A stretch of DNA of 64,000 nt from Halobacterium hubeiense. GTDB lineage: Archaea > Halobacteriota > Halobacteria > Halobacteriales > Halobacteriaceae. The notes beneath the pieces were generated by a model. That model was not told the origin of the DNA. It saw nothing but the letters and a program-made list of their open reading frames with translations, and ran no database searches. Below are positions 63,817-64,000 of this stretch, in pieces (within the stretch, counting starts at the first letter, position 1; the number at the start of each line of letters is the position of its first letter). Made by a program: the position numbers and the translations under genes. The DNA lies in NCBI RefSeq assembly GCF_001488575.1, contig NZ_LN831302.1, positions 1,922,001 through 1,986,000 of the forward strand. Reading direction: 5' to 3'.

Positions 63817-63932
63817 GTGTGCCAACGTTTGCCACGGGAACACATAAGCGCTCCGGCGAACCTCTAAGTCGTCGCGCAATTCCACCGAGAGCAGACACCC
63901 TTATCCGGGCTCGCCGCTAACTCAGGGTGAAG

Positions 63933-64000
63933 ATGGACTCGGGGGCCCTGCTCGACATACTCGGCAACGAGAACCGGCGACGCATCCTCCGACTGCTCGC
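63933..64000 (+). CDS. ArsR-like winged-helix regulator, N-terminal fragment
   Basis: Only 22 codons are inside the window: MDSGALLDILGNENRRRILRLL. The ILGNENRRRIL motif is the first helix of ArsR/HTH-type regulators in haloarchaea. TATA-like CCTTATCC about 30 nt before the ATG supports a leaderless start. The gene runs beyond the window end. Confidence 0.7.
   Translation, partial: MDSGALLDILGNENRRRILRLL

Overview
The window is a stretch of a haloarchaeal chromosome (class Halobacteria). Supporting signs are the high GC with C/G at third codon positions, strongly acidic proteins, leaderless promoters with a TATA box about 26-30 nt before the start codon, twin-arginine lipoprotein signals, a bacterioruberin cluster (crtI, lyeJ, cruF, crtB), methanopterin cyclohydrolase in a non-methanogen, and an archaeal S10-spc ribosomal operon. 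The genus cannot be fixed from this sequence alone.

Layout. 0-4.2 kb: end of a COG2403-like gene, a short-chain dehydrogenase, a DUF2071 protein, a ZIP transporter and a Tat lipoprotein. 4.2-10.35 kb: a lower-GC insertion of about 6.1 kb between the lipoprotein gene and the transcription factor S (TFS) gene. It carries a tyrosine integrase, a small membrane protein, an orphan gene bounded by short inverted repeats, a ribbon-helix-helix-like gene coupled to an acidic partner, a 40-residue membrane peptide coupled to a candidate HUH replication protein, and a DUF4145 zinc protein. A second, diverged TFS C-terminal coding end lies at its far (left) border, so the TFS 3' end is the probable attachment site. 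10.35-17 kb: TFS, two haloarchaeal zinc/coiled-coil proteins, a RecA-like HTR-type protein, a GHMP-family synthase, ilvD and a KaiC-like ATPase gene with a partner. 17-19.4 kb: cold-shock protein, small zinc proteins, a type IV pilin and tRNA-Pro.

19.4-22.7 kb holds the tail of the archaeal ribosomal superoperon (adk, DUF106, cmk, cbf5), all on the minus strand. The head of that operon (rpl3 through secY, 37.4-50.8 kb, also minus) is separated from it by 14.6 kb of transport and stress genes: UspA, an APC-UspA fusion transporter, TrkH/TrkA, an M48 protease, a metal-chelate-type binding protein with a DtxR-like operator, and pstS-pstC-pstA-pstB-phoU.

50.8-64 kb: a SPOUT methyltransferase-like gene at the head of the ribosomal operon, tRNA-Gly, an MFS transporter, a thiamine-binding-like protein, mch, the carotenoid cluster, a GTPBP1-like GTPase, a J-domain membrane protein, small zinc proteins, pyrF, a DUF5802-like gene and the start of an ArsR-like regulator. 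The insertion at 4.2-10.35 kb is the part most likely to hold something undescribed. The rest is mostly core haloarchaeal genome with a few local oddities: a 63-nt in-frame insertion in ilvD, a hairpin cluster between cmk and the DUF106 gene, and a possible leaderless upstream ORF before uspA.
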